From the NCBI GenBank assembly GCA_017521985.1, contig JAFXAZ010000040.1:1-63124 (forward strand): a DNA stretch of 63,124 nucleotides, given 5' to 3'. Each line of letters begins with the position of its first letter. Position 1 is the first letter of the stretch. Position numbers and translations under genes: made by a program. The DNA is from Lachnospiraceae bacterium (lineage in GTDB: Bacteria > Bacillota > Clostridia > Lachnospirales > Lachnospiraceae). This document shows positions 61,601 through 63,124 of this stretch, in pieces. The notes under the pieces were generated by a model that did no database searches, was not told the DNA's origin, and was given only the letters and a program-made list of their open reading frames with translations.

Positions 61601-63124
61601 TTGATACCGTAATTTGCACCACACTCAATGGTCAGACCGTTTAATACTACGCTTTTTGTCTGAGCCAGATTAATGATATTCTGCTGCATATCAGAATAAG
61701 TCACAGTAGCTGTACTCATATCGCTGATAGGATACATATATAAAATGCCAGCTTCCGTATCCAGATAAAATTCGCCTGGCACATCCAATTCTTCTAAAAC
61801 ATTGTAATAGTAATAGGTGTTATTCGGATTAGTCTTTGCACCTCGATCGGTACCTCCGTCCATGGTTATGATGCCGGTGGTCGTATTTATATCCTTTACA
61901 CGAATATTTTGAATTAACCATTCTGCATATAAGGATCCTTTTAACCAGATATTTCCATCATTGTCCCAGAGGGTAGGTCGTAAATCCGTCATTTCAAAAC
62001 GAATATCAGGATCATCCGCATTGTCTCCCTTATTCCCCATAGAATCGCCTGAAAAGTTAATATATCCGATATGCTCCACCTTTCCAGTTAAAGCCAGATT
62101 TGTTGCATTTGGATATCGGGATAGTGTCAACTCTTCTCCATCTACAAATACCTGATAATTTGCCCCGTCAGCCGTTGTTGCTGCACCATCAGTTGAAATA
62201 CCAAGTTCGGTCAGACTTACTGCCACAATTTCGTCTCTTATTGCCACCGAAAGCTTATTATATGCTTCTGCAGAAATTTCATTTACCGGTTTAAACTTGC
62301 TGCCTGCAATCTTAGTACCACCGGAAATCACAACCTCCTCATTATCATAAGCACTGATGATAACCGGAATCTGGTCTTTCCCAGAATGTGCACTGGTAAT
62401 ATTAATGCTTTCAGTTGTATTATAGGTTCCACCCTTTAAATATACTACAATACCTTTAAATGGCTCTTCACTAGTCTGCAAAGTCTCCACGCAACTTAAG
62501 GCCTTTTGAATAGTCTTAAAAGGTGCTTCCAGCGTTCCTTTGTTATCATCACTTCCGTTTGCGTCATCAACATAAATGGCAATTTCACCCTTTACCTCTA
62601 TCGGTTCCACTACCGGCACTTCCTTGCCGGAACCGGCATTGGTTAAATCCTGCACTTTAGCCAGATATGTCTCATAAGCTGTAGCATTTTCGGAAACTGG
62701 TGTATAGGTTTTCGGGAGCTTCAAGTCAATATCCATTACCGTTCCTTCTTCATTCGTATGTACACCAAATGGTAATTCTGTCGCCTCAGCCAGCGTCCAG
62801 GTTGTCTCATTCGCTGCTTGGTTGTAAGCTAAAGTATAGGTTACCGGAGAAGACAAAGTAAAGACATTGTCTGCGTCTGCAGGTGCTGTAATCAATGGAG
62901 TAGCCAAATTAAAGCTCGCACCAGACTTATTTACCACAACATCTACATTAGAAGTCGGTTTAATCTCTAAATTTAAGGTGCTGTCATCCGTCATCTGCAA
63001 CTTTGTGATGGCATTCCATATCTCAGTTGCTGTTTCACCAATCGTTATCTGACTGTTGGTTAAACCAATGCTGTCAAAACCGCTTGTCGTAGCAGGAGCT
63101 GACCAATCTGTTACCCCCTCCAAA
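58618..63124 (-). CDS. Very large wall-anchored pectin-active beta-helix protein, N-terminus outside the window
   Basis: At least 1501 codons; the open frame runs off the right edge. In order: an unrecognised N-terminal part (1-190), a right-handed beta-helix of the DUF1565/pectate-lyase-like type (about 195-790, with IYVDDANGSDDNKGT), a fibronectin-like domain, a FIVAR repeat, a LamG-like beta-sandwich, a second FIVAR repeat, an X2-like Ig domain (about 1338-1430), an Asp/Ser/Thr-rich linker, the sorting motif PSTGD at 1467-1471, one membrane helix and KNRKTKQ. The motif matches (S/N)PxTG-type sortase sites better than LPxTG. It is the only clearly surface-exposed enzyme in the cluster. Confidence 0.85.
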   Translation of the reverse strand, partial: LEGVTDWSAPATTSGFDSIGLTNSQITIGETATEIWNAITKLQMTDDSTLNLEIKPTSNVDVVVNKSGASFNLATPLITAPADADNVFTLSSPVTYTLAYNQAANETTWTLAEATELPFGVHTNEEGTVMDIDLKLPKTYTPVSENATAYETYLAKVQDLTNAGSGKEVPVVEPIEVKGEIAIYVDDANGSDDNKGTLEAPFKTIQKALSCVETLQTSEEPFKGIVVYLKGGTYNTTESINITSAHSGKDQIPVIISAYDNEEVVISGGTKIAGSKFKPVNEISAEAYNKLSVAIRDEIVAVSLTELGISTDGAATTADGANYQVFVDGEELTLSRYPNATNLALTGKVEHIGYINFSGDSMGNKGDNADDPDIRFEMTDLRPTLWDNDGNIWLKGSLYAEWLIQNIRVKDINTTTGIITMDGGTDRGAKTNPNNTYYYYNVLEELDVPGEFYLDTEAGILYMYPISDMSTATVTYSDMQQNIINLAQTKSVVLNGLTIECGANYGINMTGCKETLIQNCTLRNLKYGVRIAGEQSGIIYSEIYKTMNYPVLIGKEGSRDFDYTPEENFLQNCYIHTTGNPNSGNVRVCGTGNVVSHNLFQNMNNSSIYLAYVKECIIEYNEITGGPTGVFDMGAIYAPHDIRATGTHVRYNYIHDIGINSQDWNPNSIYFDEGLRENYAYGNIMENVPSGFLTNSGSEHVVIHNIIANGREATLTSIRGSDNFKDYTIVERNERTSNVFMSAYEQYLALSDAKKAEVKGRYPLLVKLFDEVTTAEESGSDGVGLFASQGSYIHENLIYNHGTINFTDSNDVGDDNIITTSNPFTNVDAHDFTLTDSSIAWADKLPSMDRIGILTDSTNTKEPISEFDMYAPSNGNQKVDPFNVLLKWSVAGGADDYVVKISKNSDMSDARTIETIKRNYYFDNDEFFVYDTTYYWTVTARTVAESRIADSVEANNGAVYSFKTMTRDEYLAANPLDTTALEETIAEAETLLAEVSDISAGGLYEDGTYAMLDAAITAAQTVLDTPEEQDQISVNQAKAVLAEAIRTAQLNRSIQYVTFEELRAEDWASVTSRELLVSVEADELKITRDASLSSGLGQTMYTPGLGIRDILCFQYKIDSRTSWHGFVLAQANENAYAITNSTDGYFICINTNQVELQKRQNGNKVGQIDKALDTTLFDGGEYYDIEIGAINYPDGSVGIHFKIGDTLIFDPEIMRDTTADVAINDADILTTSTMTAIVGEPFVDTPTFGTVLNRKNGPEYLKLSAADYTALEAELAQADSLTQSDYTTDSWNAYQAMLDEAEALATNLAAAEQASVDEMTAKVKAAREALVAAASPTAKPEIIVEGTVTSYSKGSNATVSVHCTGELKNLTGVKMDNREVDAANYTVKEGSTIVTFKTEYLETLSAGEHTVTLLYADGSSVDSKLTILAAASDDTDDTQDDDTSGEDSNDEEAADSTESTPAEASGPSTGDNSNLILWFMLMVVTIVLCGFIGLKNRKTKQ

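Overview
The window reads as a chromosome segment from a spore-forming Gram-positive anaerobe of class Clostridia, most likely Lachnospiraceae. The evidence is the Firmicutes-type rimP-nusA-ylxR-ylxQ-infB-rbfA-nrnA-truB-ribF order, a CIRCE-controlled groES-groEL pair, a tyrosine T-box, the sporulation genes sigG and ylmC, a candidate WalR box, a tRNA-Arg(CCG) without encoded CCA, and a sortase-type wall anchor of the (S/N)PxTG kind. The species cannot be named from the sequence alone.

Layout. Positions 1-9.4 kb hold the start of an SH3b secreted protein and the translation/transcription operon, read leftward from a leader with two perfect hairpins. From 9.5-11.9 kb a LysR regulator and an MFS transporter diverge from interlocked promoters. 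From 11.9-13.9 kb lies groES-groEL. From 14-21.7 kb there is a DUF1905 plus cysteine-peptidase fusion, then a leftward T-box-tyrS transcript running through a lipoprotein, an MBOAT acyltransferase, a DHHW protein, a rhomboid-like zinc-ribbon protein, a sigma-like protein lacking its DNA-recognition regions, and an unknown. From 21.7-25 kb a small pectin-type locus holds a polysaccharide deacetylase, an AraC regulator and a divergent GH4 enzyme resembling LplD alpha-galacturonidase. From 25-27.8 kb there is an accessory island with a HipA-like kinase, a sirtuin, a decayed GNAT toxin and its small partner. From 28-39.6 kb housekeeping genes return: metA, ligA, a pseudouridine synthase, tRNA-Arg, aroE-aroK-aroQ-efp, nrdR, ylmC and sigG.

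From 39.6 kb to the right edge every gene is on the minus strand and belongs to a large pectin / rhamnogalacturonan utilisation cluster. In order of transcription it has: a very large wall-anchored beta-helix protein, a GH28, an M20 peptidase, a membrane-bound AraC regulator resembling YesS, a DUF4886 SGNH protein, a CE2-like esterase, a redox/isomerase cassette (zinc-less MDR dehydrogenase, Gfo/Idh/MocA oxidoreductase and two metal-dependent TIM barrels), a beta-lactamase-like serine hydrolase, a GH106-like enzyme, an SGNH esterase, an RpiB/LacAB-like isomerase, a second GH28 and a GH3. None of the cytoplasmic enzymes shows a signal peptide and no transporter is visible, so the reading is surface binding or cutting by the anchored protein, import by a transporter encoded elsewhere, then complete deacylation and depolymerisation inside the cell.

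The most promising undescribed biology is the four-gene redox/isomerase cassette inside the pectin cluster, which resembles the keto-sugar elimination logic of other gut glycoside pathways. Next come the sigma-like protein, the DUF1905-peptidase fusion, and the tandem hairpin leader of the nusA operon. All functions are inferred by reading sequence; nothing was searched or measured.
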